Translations under genes and position numbers: made by a program
Notes under the pieces: generated by a model
Databases searched by the model: none
The model's input: only the letters and a program-made list of their open reading frames with translations
Told to the model about the DNA's origin: nothing
DNA from: Bryum argenteum
Lineage: Eukaryota > Streptophyta > Bryopsida > Bryales > Bryaceae
Direction of reading: 5' to 3'
NCBI GenBank assembly: GCA_037043015.1
Contig: CM073321.1
Location: forward strand, 32,590,101-32,654,100
DNA: 64,000 bases
In this document: one piece after another, positions 11,225 to 21,488 of the stretch
Numbering within the stretch: the first letter of the stretch is position 1
How the letters are laid out: each line of letters begins with the position of its first letter

Positions 11225-12655
11225 ACGTTGCTACCGTGTGAGCGTTGAGCGGTGAGCGGTAAGATTTAGAATTTTTTAGGGCTGAGTTTGTATTTTTAGT
11301 AAAAATATTTCTAAAAATAGTTTTTAAAAGAATTTTGGGAATAATTTTCGAATATTCTTGGGAATATTCGAATATTCTAGACTTATCACCGTGGATTTGG
11401 TGACCCAAACCCGTGGAAATAAGGCTTAAATTCCCTGAATTTTGTGAGACTTGAGCTACAAAACTCAACAATAAATCACAAATTCTTAAATATCAAGAGG
11501 TTTCTAAGGTAATATTTCTAAGTGAATAGTACTCCGAGTTAGACAAATTGGCAAGGTTTGCTGTACATGTAGGTACTGGTATAATAATTTTTAATAAGTT
11601 TTGAAAAAATATCACATACAGTGTGGAGCACCCAATCATAAGACTAACATGTAGCGTACGTAGATGAGGAGATATAAGGCATTCTAATCTGTAGCATGGT
11701 CGAGGATTCCTCCCTCCAGAATCTTCTTCACCTCGTTGAAACTAAGAGTGGCCGCGTGGATGAAGAGGTCAGCATCCGGATCAAATTTGCAAACCAATAC
11801 CGTGATGAAGTATAGGTGCTTGCACGGTCGATATGGATCTCTCCTTCCTAACGTAGAGATTGTGTTTCTTGAACACTGGGCATGAGCAATCTGGGAATTT
11901 ACTAATTGAAAGTCTATAAACTCCATCCGAATCCGACTCCAAGTCTACGATACACCTAAAACTACGCTGCGGGATCATGGTCACCCTCAGAATTCAGGCC
12001 TGCATTGACGTGGCAGACTCAATATTCTTCATGTGCTTTGAAGTCATAGCTGGAATGCGTTTCATGTTCTTCGATCTTCTTGACCTCGGGAACACGTCCG
12101 GCTTCTCCGGGACTGGAATATGCGACAAGTCTCTTGGTGGGGCAGCATTATTGAAAGTGCGGTTCGTAGGAAGCTGTTTTTTTTGTGGTAGTCGAAAGCC
12201 CGCATTCTCCAACGCCTCCATTTCATCACGTGTAAGGTTAGTCCCTATCTTAACAGGCCATATTGAAGGAATAGGGGGTCTATCCTGGCTTAGAGAGAAT
12301 GGCTCAATCCACTTGCGACGATGACCCTTCACACACTTGTCAATATCATCCGCACAAAAAAAGAACTGATCAATTTTTCTTGGCCCCTCTTGAGGGCGTT
12401 GCCATACTCCGGTATAAGTTGGAGCTGCGGTCGCCTTCCCCTTCTGAATAATTCCGAAGTCACATCTTTTTTTACTCTTTCGCATGATACCCCAACAAGC
12501 CTTGGCAGAATTCTCCCTCAAACGGGCAATGTGCCACAGCCTCTCGTCTACTTTAGTCTCCTGAACAGCGGTCACACGTTCAATACTAGGTCCAGCAAAA
12601 GTGGATGGTAATGCGGGTGACTTATTAACAGAAATAGATGATCACTGAGCGGGTT

Positions 12656-12676
12656 AGACTTGCGTCACAGCAAGTC
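12656..12676. repeat. Palindrome AGACTTGCG..GCAAGTC in transposase intron (A)
   Basis: AGACTTGCGTCACAGCAAGTC is an imperfect palindrome in the intron of element A's transposase. Element B has CAGACTTGCG-GTGA-CGCAAGTCTA at the same intron place, and the 17.8-24.6 kb satellite has the same palindrome in perfect form. Confidence 0.8.
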
Positions 12677-12800
12677 GGATCTCAAAATAGAATATTTTTA
12701 ACTTTTTAAAAAAAAACATTGTTACTGAAAAAGATACAAAAAGCAGAATATCATATACTAAAAAAGTAAATATATTTTACAGATTTACTAGACATAACCT

Positions 12801-13046
12801 CAATTCCGTTAAAATGGCACTATGCCATGTGCCATTTTGTCACACCAAATTTTACATATGTGTTCACATTTAATGGTGTATTTTGTAATATCACAATTTT
12901 TTGATAATATCACTCCTTTATACACATTGTCACTCATTTTCCATAATATCACCTTGAAATTCTGTTATATCACATGGTTTTTGAACTACAGTTCAGAAAG
13001 CTGAGGTGTGCCATTTTAGCGGCATAATGCCATTTTAACGGAATTG
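12801..13046. mobile_element. 246-bp MITE, copy 1
   Basis: Ends are CAATTCCGTTAAAATGGCAC and the inverse (…GCCATTTTAACGGAATTG), about 22-24 bp of inverted repeat. A second copy of exactly the same length is at 32109-32354 with about 90% similarity by eye. Both have the internal hairpin TGGCACTATGCCA. It carries no coding capacity and lies in the intron of element A's transposase, so it inserted into A. A target duplication is not clear. Confidence 0.9.
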
Positions 13047-15190
13047 GGGATACATCAATTCACGTGTACATAATTGCTATAGTGATTGTGGACTCACCAA
13101 TTCCATGATTCCACCCCACTGCCTATATCGGAAATGCCAGAATGCAAGCTAGTGTTCGAGGTGACCTAATCCAACTTCGGAGGTGGCTTGCGCCGACGCC
13201 CACCACACTCGGATCGCCCAGTATCTAGTCTCCGCCTCAGCCATGGTGCGTGCATCTTTGTATTGCTTACAAAGATGTCGATGTTGATCCTGCAGCTCGT
13301 GCACGATGTATTGTTTGGTGTGTTTCTCTAGGGATTGCGTCCAATGGAAGTAGCAAGTCCGCTCGCGGCCTTCCATGGGCACTTTAGGGTCTCCGGAGCC
13401 ATAAATGATCCGCACAGCGTTCCAGTTGGCTTGCGCACTGTCGGCCATGAACCCTTGAAACTGCGGCGCTTCCACTCCGTTCCTGCCCATGACGTGGTTA
13501 AGGTTCTTCCAAAAGACGATTTAAGCATCTCCGTCTTCAGACTGGAAATCACAGCATGCAATAGTTAGAATGCGGCAGATTTTAGAGTCATAAACGTGGC
13601 ATGCCATGGTGGTCCAGTTCTTGACACGCTTGACGTGGTCGAACATTAACCATGCGTGGGACAGGTCGCCTCCGGGCTGCATACGACGAACAAGGTCAAC
13701 ACCGCTTCCGGGGCCGACCTCGGACATCTTGAAAATGAATACTTTGTCACTTTCATCTCCTTGCCTCGGGAATTGGTTACGTTGGATATAAGCCCAGTTG
13801 CTGAGGCCTTGAAGCTTGGTTATCCCATCGAGAACACCGTATCTGCGCAAGTGCTTAAAAGTGGTAATACGATTCCTGACGCTGGGAGAGTTCAGCTCTT
13901 TACACTGATCGAAGATAGGTTCTAGCTCCCGGAGGGTAAGCTTGGAGGTTACAGGGTCACGTTCTTCACGGAGAAGTAAGTTTCTGAGTAAGTCCTTGCT
14001 TGCCTCCATGACTATTTTGGGCGTGGTAGCTTGTGGGTTACGTTCTACGTGCTCCTCTATCAACTCATCAATTATTTTACGTGCACATCTGTAGTCTCCG
14101 ACTTTGACAGCATGTTTGTGATTATCGATATGCACACACGCCCGCTCTTGACTCTCCTCTCCGAATACGTAGAATATTTTAGCATGGCATAAAGCAACAC
14201 AAACGGGAGGTTCTTTGCAGATCTTACAGACCAGTGTTGAAGAAGGAGGTGGTGCGAGGCCGACCGAGAAGGGGTCCTTGGTAAAACCCTCGAACTCCAC
14301 CTCATTAACTTGTGCTCTGCGGTCAGGTCGTAGCAAGAAGCCGCAGTTCTCATTGTGGCCTTGAAGATGGCCTATACAATTAGAGTAGCGGAATGACAAA
14401 CCGAGGTTGTTACTGATTTTAGTAATCTCTTGTCCATCCCTTCCATAGATTTGGCTACCTTGACAGCAGTAGTTGGTAGAACGGGAGGGAGAATATATAG
14501 GACATCACCATTGAAAGTGGGGGGCAGGAAAGAGACGCTGTGAGTACGAATGGAATCGAAATCAATTTTTTTGAGTACGGTTTTGTTGCGAGACATACTA
14601 CCTAGTCTACGGAGTGAGGAAAGAATGTTTTTGGGTTTTACGACTTTGGACGTGGGAAGAGAGTAGGGGGTGGTTCTGAGACTGTGTACTGAACCAAACG
14701 AGGGGGGAGGCAGATTTGATGATAGTCGACGGGACTGGATAGATAATTTCCTTTCATCGTCGGATGAATCAGAAATATCAATTCGGACTTCGAGTCCGGG
14801 TTCCACCTTGACACGAGCAAGAACTGGAAGAATAGTGGAGATGGTAGAAGAACTACGAGGGGTGAGGAGGACGGTGGAGGCGTTCATGACGGACTCTGTC
14901 AAGCCGAACAGTCGATATTGTCCGGGTCGAAGCTTATACATTTTTAAGTTAAGCTCTAGGGCGAGTGGTTTGACAAGGATAGAATAGTCGACAAGATTAG
15001 TGTTTGGATCCCAGACTTGATTCTCTAACCAGAGAGAGGACTCATACAACCCAAAACAAATTGCTAACCAAGAGGGAGTAACTTGAGCCAATCCATCCAC
15101 ACCCGGAGGAATGCAGATTGGAGGACTTAGGTCTCCAAACCTAATGGCAATGACGTCTGCAGCGGGAGGTAGAGGAGCGGAAGATGCCAT

Positions 15191-15748
15191 GATAGACGAA
15201 GGCGAGAAAGAGGGCATCAACAAGCGCGCGGAGAAAGAGAGTCTTATGTGCGTTTTGGAAGTTCAAATACGAGAAATTGGTGTAAGGTATTTGCATACGT
15301 ATTGAGTACTGATATCATATAAGTATTAACTTCATATAATACAACGTACAGATATTCAATACTCCTAATCGTGAGCAGAATAATATAAAAGCACGTTACT
15401 TAGGATACTTAAAATATCTGGACTGACATAATTGCATTAATTACTTAGGATTTTAAATATGAGATCCGTCGAAAAAATAAGTAGGGATAGAAGGTAAAGT
15501 GACAGCGGCAGTCATTGTCAGAGATTTAGATGGGTAATAGATGCGTTCAAAAGTTATCTTATTTTGGATTGTCAGACACGGTGATAGCGGGATGTTAAGG
15601 AATACGTGGTGGCTGATTAGGGTTTCTTAGCCACATGGGAGAACTTATATAATGGAGTTGGAACTCATAGGTCAACCTCTTCATTTGCAGTGAGAACACT
15701 TGGACTCGTTAAGTGGAACGTCTCATAAGTTATCTCATTCTAAGAAGC
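15191..15748. promoter_or_regulatory. Divergent promoter region of element A
   Basis: The 558 bases between the start codons of the transposase (15190, minus) and ORF2 (15749, plus). A TATA-like TTATATAAT at about 15644 lies some 100 bases before the ORF2 ATG. For the minus gene, AT-rich TATA-like stretches lie around 15300. Element C has the same arrangement with 569 bases, supporting a shared bidirectional promoter. Confidence 0.5.
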
Positions 15749-16480
15749 ATGGACGAAACCGGGGACGGTAGTGAGAGAGGAAAGGAAATAGGTCTGAGAA
15801 AGAAGAAGCGGAGGGGTGTTACGAAGTTCACTAACTCCAAAGCACAGAGGCGTAGTGCTTTGCGGAAGCGGGATGGGAGAAGCTGTAGCGGCGATGATCG
15901 GGAGCGAGACGGGTACGATCTCTTGATCGACGATGATGTGCTACCGCCATTCAGGCGGACTATCAAAATGCGATCGCTCAAACTCGATAGTGTTACAGAG
16001 AGTGTCGGGACAGACGAAGCTGAAGAAGAGGAAGAGGAAGGGCGTAGAATGCAGTTCAAGACGTCTAGCGATGTTGTTTGCGTGGATGGGGTTGACGATG
16101 GAGGTATAGACTCTACATATGAGGTAATGAAATTTTATATGTTATAAGTCCGTGAATATTTGTAATGGTTGAACAATTTCCGTCTACGTATATCGATTAA
16201 TATGTACATGTGATGTTTTCAAAGGCGCAGAGGATCAAAAGAGGAAGACAATCGATTACGATATGAAACAGTCATGTTTGAGGAGAAAAGAGTCACTGAT
16301 ATGGGCGAGCGGGCAGAAGGCTCTTGTGATCAGGAAACAGAGAATGATGTAGCGGATGGATTTGAGTCAAGTGTTGAAGAATTAGAGGAGGTACATGAGA
16401 AACCCTACTTCCTGGTTTACTGGGAGGACTTAGGGGTGGTAAAGTATACGATCAACAAGAACTCATTTTTCAATATGTAG
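15749..16480 (+). pseudogene. ORF2, divergent partner of the MULE-like transposase (element A)
   Basis: The ATG at 15749 opens an exon to about 16123 (donor GAG/GTAATG) encoding a basic N-terminus (KKKRRGVTKFTNSKAQRR), MRSLKLDSVTES, and an acidic tail. A second stretch (about 16226-16480) carries EKPYFLVYWEDLGVVKYTIN. Both halves match element C's ORF2 (KKKKRGDIKFSGTKAIRR; VRSLKLDAVVES; RPKFMIYVYRNGYIQHWLIE). The apparent splice (acceptor AAAG at 16224) joins the two parts out of frame by one base, so this copy may be defective or use another site. The family is unknown to me. A nuclear, DNA-binding helper of transposition would fit the basic/acidic layout, which is an inference. Confidence 0.6.
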
Positions 16481-16689
16481 TATTGAGTTTTGACATGATA
16501 TGGTTTCATGATATGTATGGACCCAATATTGATAAATTTATTTTATATTGATATGGATTGCAAAGACTTAGTGCAATTATCAAAATATAGTACGTAATAT
16601 TTGTGAAATAAGAACGAGGAAAAATAAAAAACTACTGAATGACAAAGTAGGTATAGTCAAGTAGTCGGGCCAGTTCTCGATGGCCACGT

Positions 16690-16935
16690 CGGTCCTAAAT
16701 GGGGCAGGGCGGTATTGTCGGGGTACGGGACGAGCCGGGTAGAGGGAAGGCGAGCCGGGTAGTGTCGGGGTACGAGCAAGCCGGGTAGGGACAGGGAGAG
16801 CCGGGTAGTGTCGGGGTAGCGCCGGGGGTCGGGGTAGGGACAGGGAGAGCCGAGTAGCACCGGGGGTCAAGGACGGGCGAGCCGGGTAGTGCCGGAGAAC
16901 GGGGCAAGGCGACCCGTGTAGTGCCGCGGTACCGG
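16690..16935. repeat. GC-rich minisatellite (GAGCCGGGTAGTGTCGGGGTA unit)
   Basis: Irregular tandem copies of GAGCCGGGTAG followed by KGTCGGGGTAcggga-type spacers. Long frames across it on the minus strand (RYPALPGSP-like) are repeat artefacts. Confidence 0.8.
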
Positions 16936-17835
16936 CCGGGTAGGAGCAAGCTGAGAGATGCCGCTCCCGACGGCAGTCTTCCCCATCTGCGCAGGCGCCC
17001 TGCGATGGCTGTCGTTCCCACGATGGCTGTCGTCCCCACGAGCCGCTTCCCGATCGGTAACTTCAGCAGCGGCGGAGTTTAAAGCCGATTTTTAGCTGGC
17101 ATCACAATGCTCCCTTCGGCAACCCTGTGCGCTTGTCCTTTCAGATGCCTCTGGAGGCGTTTCTTTCAATCAACTTTCCCGCAAGAGCAGCATTGACCAG
17201 CGCAATTGGTTGGCATTGCTGCAAAAGATGGAGAATAAGACAATGGAGATTAATTGAACCTCAATTAGGGATTCCTGTACGCCGCATTAGTGATGAGATC
17301 TATTTTTAGAGTGTAGTATTTTTAGAAGATCTGAAGGATCTGCACGAACAAAAGTAGCTTCGAGATGGCTGACAGCGTTGAATATGAAATGCGGACCTCA
17401 TTTGAGACGTTGATAAAATTTATTATCCAGCTGTGTTTAGCACCGTCGTTGGACTCCTTTTGCATATTGCAAATCGAAGGGAAGAGGTGCTCAGAACGAA
17501 GAAGAAGGAGAAATGGCAGAGGAAGTGCAAGACAGATGGTGCGGCTACAAGGAGAGGAGGAGCACGTGCTGCATGGAGAGGAGGAAGTCGTGATGAGAGG
17601 AGACCAGCTAGTCGCCAAGGATCTCGAGAATGTGAGTTCTCAATCATCGGAGTCAAGTATCTTCTCTTCCAATTACAGGGCTCATCCGAATTGAGGCCGA
17701 TCTTTCAAGACTCGAGCGGAATTGGAAAAGGTATGGATTACACAAACCACCTTCCTGTTGATTCTCTTGAAACCCTAAATGCAAGAAGGTCTACTCCGGG
17801 TGTTTGAGATCTTGAACTTGTCCAACTCCAAATTT
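16936..17835. other. Stretch with short uncertain frames
   Basis: Plus-strand frames at 17365-17694 and 17433-17807 overlap each other and are rich in Arg/Glu; a splice-like CAG at 17677-17680 exists, but neither frame shows a domain or matches another part of the window. I do not call a gene here. Confidence 0.4.
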
Positions 17836-18428
17836 TCGGCTGCTGAACGTCTCGAGGATTAGCATCATTCATGATAGCCGAGAGGGCGCGGTTATCAACC
17901 AGATGATGATCACAGTATGGGAGCACTACGCCGCTGGGTTAATCTCGTTGATTGAGTCTCCTGCGAGGCAGTTCGAGCGGGCGATGAAGCTCCACGCTGA
18001 GCCTGGGATCCCCACCTGCTGGACCTCGAAAGCCCACGGATATTGTGGGGTTTTTGGATGAGTATTAGATTTTGCCTTGCAGAGTTTTGAATTGGTCGGA
18101 CGAGTGCCACACTTGCGTCGACGCAAGTCTGACACTTGTCCAACCAAATTCTCATTTGTTTTTATACTTTAGGTTGTTGATTGTGTGGAGAATGAGCGTC
18201 ATTCGTGATAGCCAAGAGAGCAGGCTTATCAACCAGATGATGATCACAGTATGGGACACAACGTTGCTGGTGTTAATCTCGATGATTGGATCTGCCTGCG
18301 AGGCACTTGAAGCGCGCGATGAAGCTCTACGTTGAGCCTGGGATCCCCACCTGCTGGACCTCGAAAGCCCACGGATATTGTGTGGTTTTTGGATGAGTAT
18401 TGGATTTTGCCTTGCAGATTTGAGAATT

Positions 18429-18480
18429 GGTCGGACGAGTGCCAGACTTGCGTCGACGCAAGTCTGACACTTGTCCGACG
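18429..18480. repeat. Satellite palindrome, representative copy
   Basis: A stem of outer arms GGTCGGACGAGTG and CACTTGTCCGACC around a perfect inner palindrome CAGACTTGCGTC/GACGCAAGTCTG (12 + 12 bases). It recurs once per satellite unit, with the inner part conserved better than the flanking unit. The centre GTCGAC is itself self-complementary. Changes such as GCGTTGACACAAG in the unit near 22240 and GCGTCGATGCAAG near 22590 are single departures. Confidence 0.9.
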
Positions 18481-19578
18481 AAATTCTCATTTTTTTTTAC
18501 AGTTGGCTGCTGATTGTGTGGAGCATGAGCGTCATTCGTGATAGCCGAGAGGGCGGGGTTATCGAAAAGATGATTGTCGGATGCCATGTATTCACTTTAC
18601 CTTCCCTTACACGTTTAATGGTTTAAAACCCGTGTTTAGGTGACTCGTGTATCGTTCCAGGGATTCTGTGAAGTGACCAAGACAAGTAGTGCTAAAACAA
18701 CCAAACCCCCAAACGTTTCTAGTACCAACTTATGTTTTAGCCTTGCATGGCAAGGGTATCCCTTTGCAAGAGGGGATGCACAAAGACTCTTTCCCTTATG
18801 TTTACCGTGGCGGAAACTTCCACACTTAGACTCTTTACACACACGCACACACTAAGGCACACATTACGTCCTCACAACTAATCCGTCCTATCCGTCCGAA
18901 CTAGCAGGTCACGCAGGCCGTCCTGGTTACTCTATCACACTTACTACAATGACAGACTCCAAGAGCTCCGTATCCGGCTAGAAGACGTCTACACGTATTC
19001 TCGTCACATACTGCGCTTGATCCATCCTCTGAGACTACAGAGGAACCCAAGTCTGTGGCAGCTGGAGGTCGGATTGGAATCCGTCCTCACACACTCTACT
19101 CCCAGACCCTCCCAGACCGTAAAGTGTTTACCACAGCAGCTTCCCTCTCTCAGACACCTAGACCAGTTCAAGACACAAGGCACTCAAGAATACGCCCAAT
19201 CCGACTTCAACTCCACAGAAACGATCTATCAAAGAATCCGGATTCCTAACTCCCAACTCATAACCCAACACAGTAGATCCGACTTTTCAAGCACTCAACT
19301 GAGAAGGAGACAGGGAAATGATCACACCGAATATGCGCATAAGAAGGTTCGATTAACACTCAAGCAAGGAATGTTTTAGGTGGCCAAACTACCACCTATA
19401 AGTACTTCTAAGTCAACGACTTAGATACCTAACTGGATTGCGGCGCCGGCCTATAAGGCCTACTCCTCAAAAAGCGGTACGCATTTCCAAAAAAAGAAAA
19501 TACTATACTGTCCTAGGACGGATCCCAATCCATCTTCTTAACCTTGGCCGTCCTCTGACTGCCGACCTCTAATACGTC

Positions 19579-20805
19579 CTACCTCCTCCTTCGCGAACTG
19601 ACCCCGTGCTTCGGCCGCTTCAGTGGCGTAGCTGCGATACGTCCTGCCTTCACTCTTTTGCTCGTATCGCTTACCACGTACTCGTCCTCGCTGGAGTTGG
19701 TCTCGTCCCCGCTCTTCAGCTCTTCTTCTTCGGAGTGCTCGAAGCCGATGTCGTGAAGCTTCTGGGCCCCAGGAGACTTCTCGTATTCCTCGGCCATAAG
19801 CTTCCGCTTCGCGGTTCGAGTATTCTTGGCCGGAGAATCTGCTGGGACGGGTGCGTCTCCCTCCGTCTTCACCTTCGCTTTGCCCTTCGTGTCGGTCGGA
19901 CTCGAGGGTCCAACATCCGTCCTCTCCATCTTAATCGGATCCGGCCTCGGAGTCTTGGCCGGGGTGGAAGTGAAAGCCGGCATGACTACCTCCTTCATCT
20001 GCTCCCGGATGGCGTCGAGCAGCACCTTGACCTCAGCATTGCTCTTCTCAACCTTCGCGGCGTACGTCTTCGCTGCCAAGAGAAACTTTCTAAAAGTTTC
20101 CGCCTTAAACACCTCCGACTCCAGGATTCCGGCCTCGTACAGATTTGCCTTCTGCAGTACCTTAGCCGGAGTCTCGCAGATTTCGACGAGCTTTACGACC
20201 TGCTCGTTTGCCGTGATTACGGCCTGCCGTCCGACCAGGAGTTCTTCCTCCCTTCTTCTGACCGTCTCGCGAAGACGTCTATTCTCCAGGATTAGCTTGG
20301 TCACTTGCTTCTCCATCTGTCGGAACTGCTCCTCGTCCGGCCTGGAGTCCCACTTCTGCTTCACCTCCAGCAACGTCCGCACCCCAAACTCTTGGCATAG
20401 CTGCGACAGTAGCTTCTGGTAGAAGAAGTACTGACACCTAGCTTCCGTGAAGTGGTGCCATGCTCGCCTCATGGGATCCGCATGGTTGGCGGACGAACTG
20501 AGAGGTGGGGGAAGTCTGGGGTCGTTCGGATTCATAGGGTTCTCCCAGTCGGCTGTAACTTCCCATTCATCCACCGGCCTCGAAGGCTGTCCTCGCTCAG
20601 TCTGAGTTCCGGCCTCGGCCGAGTTCATAGGAGGAGACGGGGACGGAAGGATGATTACCTCTGGACCCGTACGCAGTGGGGTTGCCTCTGGAGCCGGCTC
20701 TTGTGGCGCGTCCGGTTGGACGTCCCCGTCGTCTGATCCGACCTCGTCCTCCTCCTCGTCGGAGTACACGGCCTTGCTGTCCGCGCTCTCCTCTGACTCA
20801 AACAC
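19579..20805 (-). CDS. Long acidic coiled-coil protein of the 18.6-22.0 kb element
   Basis: A 408-codon frame. The first third is acidic and Pro-rich (YSDEEEDEVGSDDGDVQP, VIILPSPSPPMNSAEAGTQT); the middle is helical and likely coiled-coil (EKQVTKLILENRRLRETVRR, REEELLVGRQAVITANEQVV); the tail is basic/acidic (KRVKAGRIAATPLKRPKHGV). The listed first codon is GTG, so the true start is probably farther upstream, and the frame may be the downstream part of one gene with 20859-21488. The layout resembles structural-type proteins of plant non-autonomous elements. Function unknown. Confidence 0.55.
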   Translation of the reverse strand: MFESEESADSKAVYSDEEEDEVGSDDGDVQPDAPQEPAPEATPLRTGPEVIILPSPSPPMNSAEAGTQTERGQPSRPVDEWEVTADWENPMNPNDPRLPPPLSSSANHADPMRRAWHHFTEARCQYFFYQKLLSQLCQEFGVRTLLEVKQKWDSRPDEEQFRQMEKQVTKLILENRRLRETVRRREEELLVGRQAVITANEQVVKLVEICETPAKVLQKANLYEAGILESEVFKAETFRKFLLAAKTYAAKVEKSNAEVKVLLDAIREQMKEVVMPAFTSTPAKTPRPDPIKMERTDVGPSSPTDTKGKAKVKTEGDAPVPADSPAKNTRTAKRKLMAEEYEKSPGAQKLHDIGFEHSEEEELKSGDETNSSEDEYVVSDTSKRVKAGRIAATPLKRPKHGVSSRRRR

Positions 20806-20858
20806 TCATTTGTTTTGCGATGATAGCGCAATCTCATAGTTCGACTCTTCCTCCTCCG

Positions 20859-21488
20859 TCAGCACCTCCTCCTTCTTGTACAGGTGGTAAGAAAAGGAGT
20901 AATAGGGCTAGGATGGGTTTTACCTACGTTCTCCGCGAGCCGGGCGACCAGGTCGCGGATGATCATTCCCCAGTCGACTTCCCATTCGCCGCGCAGGGAC
21001 CCCAGGACGGTGTTGGCGAGCCGGACGGTTATGCGATGCGGCTTCTCCCCATGAATAATGGGCGCCAAAAACTTGATGATGGCGCGCTCCCTTGGATCCT
21101 TGCAATCCTCGACCGAGTAGCCGTTGTTCTTGTGCGGACTCCCGTGGAACGCCTTCTTCGTCCATTTGTGTTTCCGGCCGCACAACCCTACTCCACTGTT
21201 TACGACCAGGCCGTAAACAGCTCTCGAGTGGTCGTCCGTCCAGGAAGCCGGCATCCCTCTGACCGTCCCTTCGAATTGATTTGGCGCGCCGACCTTGATC
21301 TCGCGCACCATCTCCGCGTCGCGCAAACTCCAGGGCGTGTCCAGCAGGCCGGCTAGTCCCATCTTCTCGAGATCCTCCGTTAAAGACTTCTTCTCGTCCT
21401 CATCGATCGGAATGCACGGTGATACTAACTTGATGGAGATCTTCAGCTCCTCCTGCGCCTGAGCGGAAGCGGACGCCGTTCCTGCCAT
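20859..21488 (-). CDS. Plant-transposon-protein-like ORF of the 18.6-22.0 kb element
   Basis: ATG at 21488 (MAGTASASAQAQEELKISIK). The segment PRERAIIKFLAPIIHGEKPH followed by ITVRLANTVLGSLRGEWEVD and WGMIIRDLVARLAENVGK resembles the 'putative plant transposon protein' domain seen in many plant repeats (a helix, L-P/H, A-x-L, GxxxDxGxxI pattern). Upstream it has GTVRGMPASWTDDHSRAVYG. This is a family impression without a profile search. It lies just upstream of, and on the same strand as, the coiled-coil frame. Confidence 0.5.
   Translation of the reverse strand: MAGTASASAQAQEELKISIKLVSPCIPIDEDEKKSLTEDLEKMGLAGLLDTPWSLRDAEMVREIKVGAPNQFEGTVRGMPASWTDDHSRAVYGLVVNSGVGLCGRKHKWTKKAFHGSPHKNNGYSVEDCKDPRERAIIKFLAPIIHGEKPHRITVRLANTVLGSLRGEWEVDWGMIIRDLVARLAENVGKTHPSPITPFLTTCTRRRRC

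Larger units (their letters stand above)
11684..15190 (-). pseudogene. SWIM-type MULE-like transposase, element A
   Basis: Start ATG at 15190 (MASSAPLPPAADVIAI). Order of parts: a ~190-residue variable Ser/Pro-rich N-terminus; KSMEGMDKR; a CxxHxxxHxxxC finger (CIGHLQGHNENC, about 14380); RACVH and KHAVKVG; the catalytic region with MFDHVKRVKNWTTMACHVYD, FMADSAQANWNAVRIIYG and CYFHWTQSLEKHTKQYIV matching a MULE D...D...CxxH layout; an intron (about 13090-12650) after QWGG-x-MEL; then KWIEPFSLSQDRPPIPSIWP and a C-terminal SWIM finger (CSCP ... PCKHLYF). Compared with element C it lacks 31 bases after GMDKR, which shifts the frame near 14390; compared with B it lacks most of the exon holding GGSGPT; and the SWIM finger is frameshifted near 11870. 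The product would cut and paste the element in the nucleus, but this copy cannot. Confidence 0.75.
11225..16480 (-). mobile_element. Element A: two-gene MULE-like DNA transposon, defective
   Basis: The element contains a SWIM-type transposase gene on the minus strand (15190 down to 11684) and a divergent small gene (ORF2) on the plus strand (15749-16480). Its 3' border is set by comparison with element B: both copies share about 460 bases after the transposase stop and end in the same terminal sequence (CGCTCACCGCTCAACGCTCA then CACGGTAGCAAYGTCCGTC), after which they diverge. The other border, beyond ORF2, cannot be fixed; no inverted copy of the terminus was found there, so it may be a non-TIR MULE. 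A 246-bp MITE sits in its intron. Confidence 0.75.

Noticed and set aside
16630-17039. Minus-strand frames rich in RYPALPGSP
   Set aside because: Generated by a GC-rich minisatellite.
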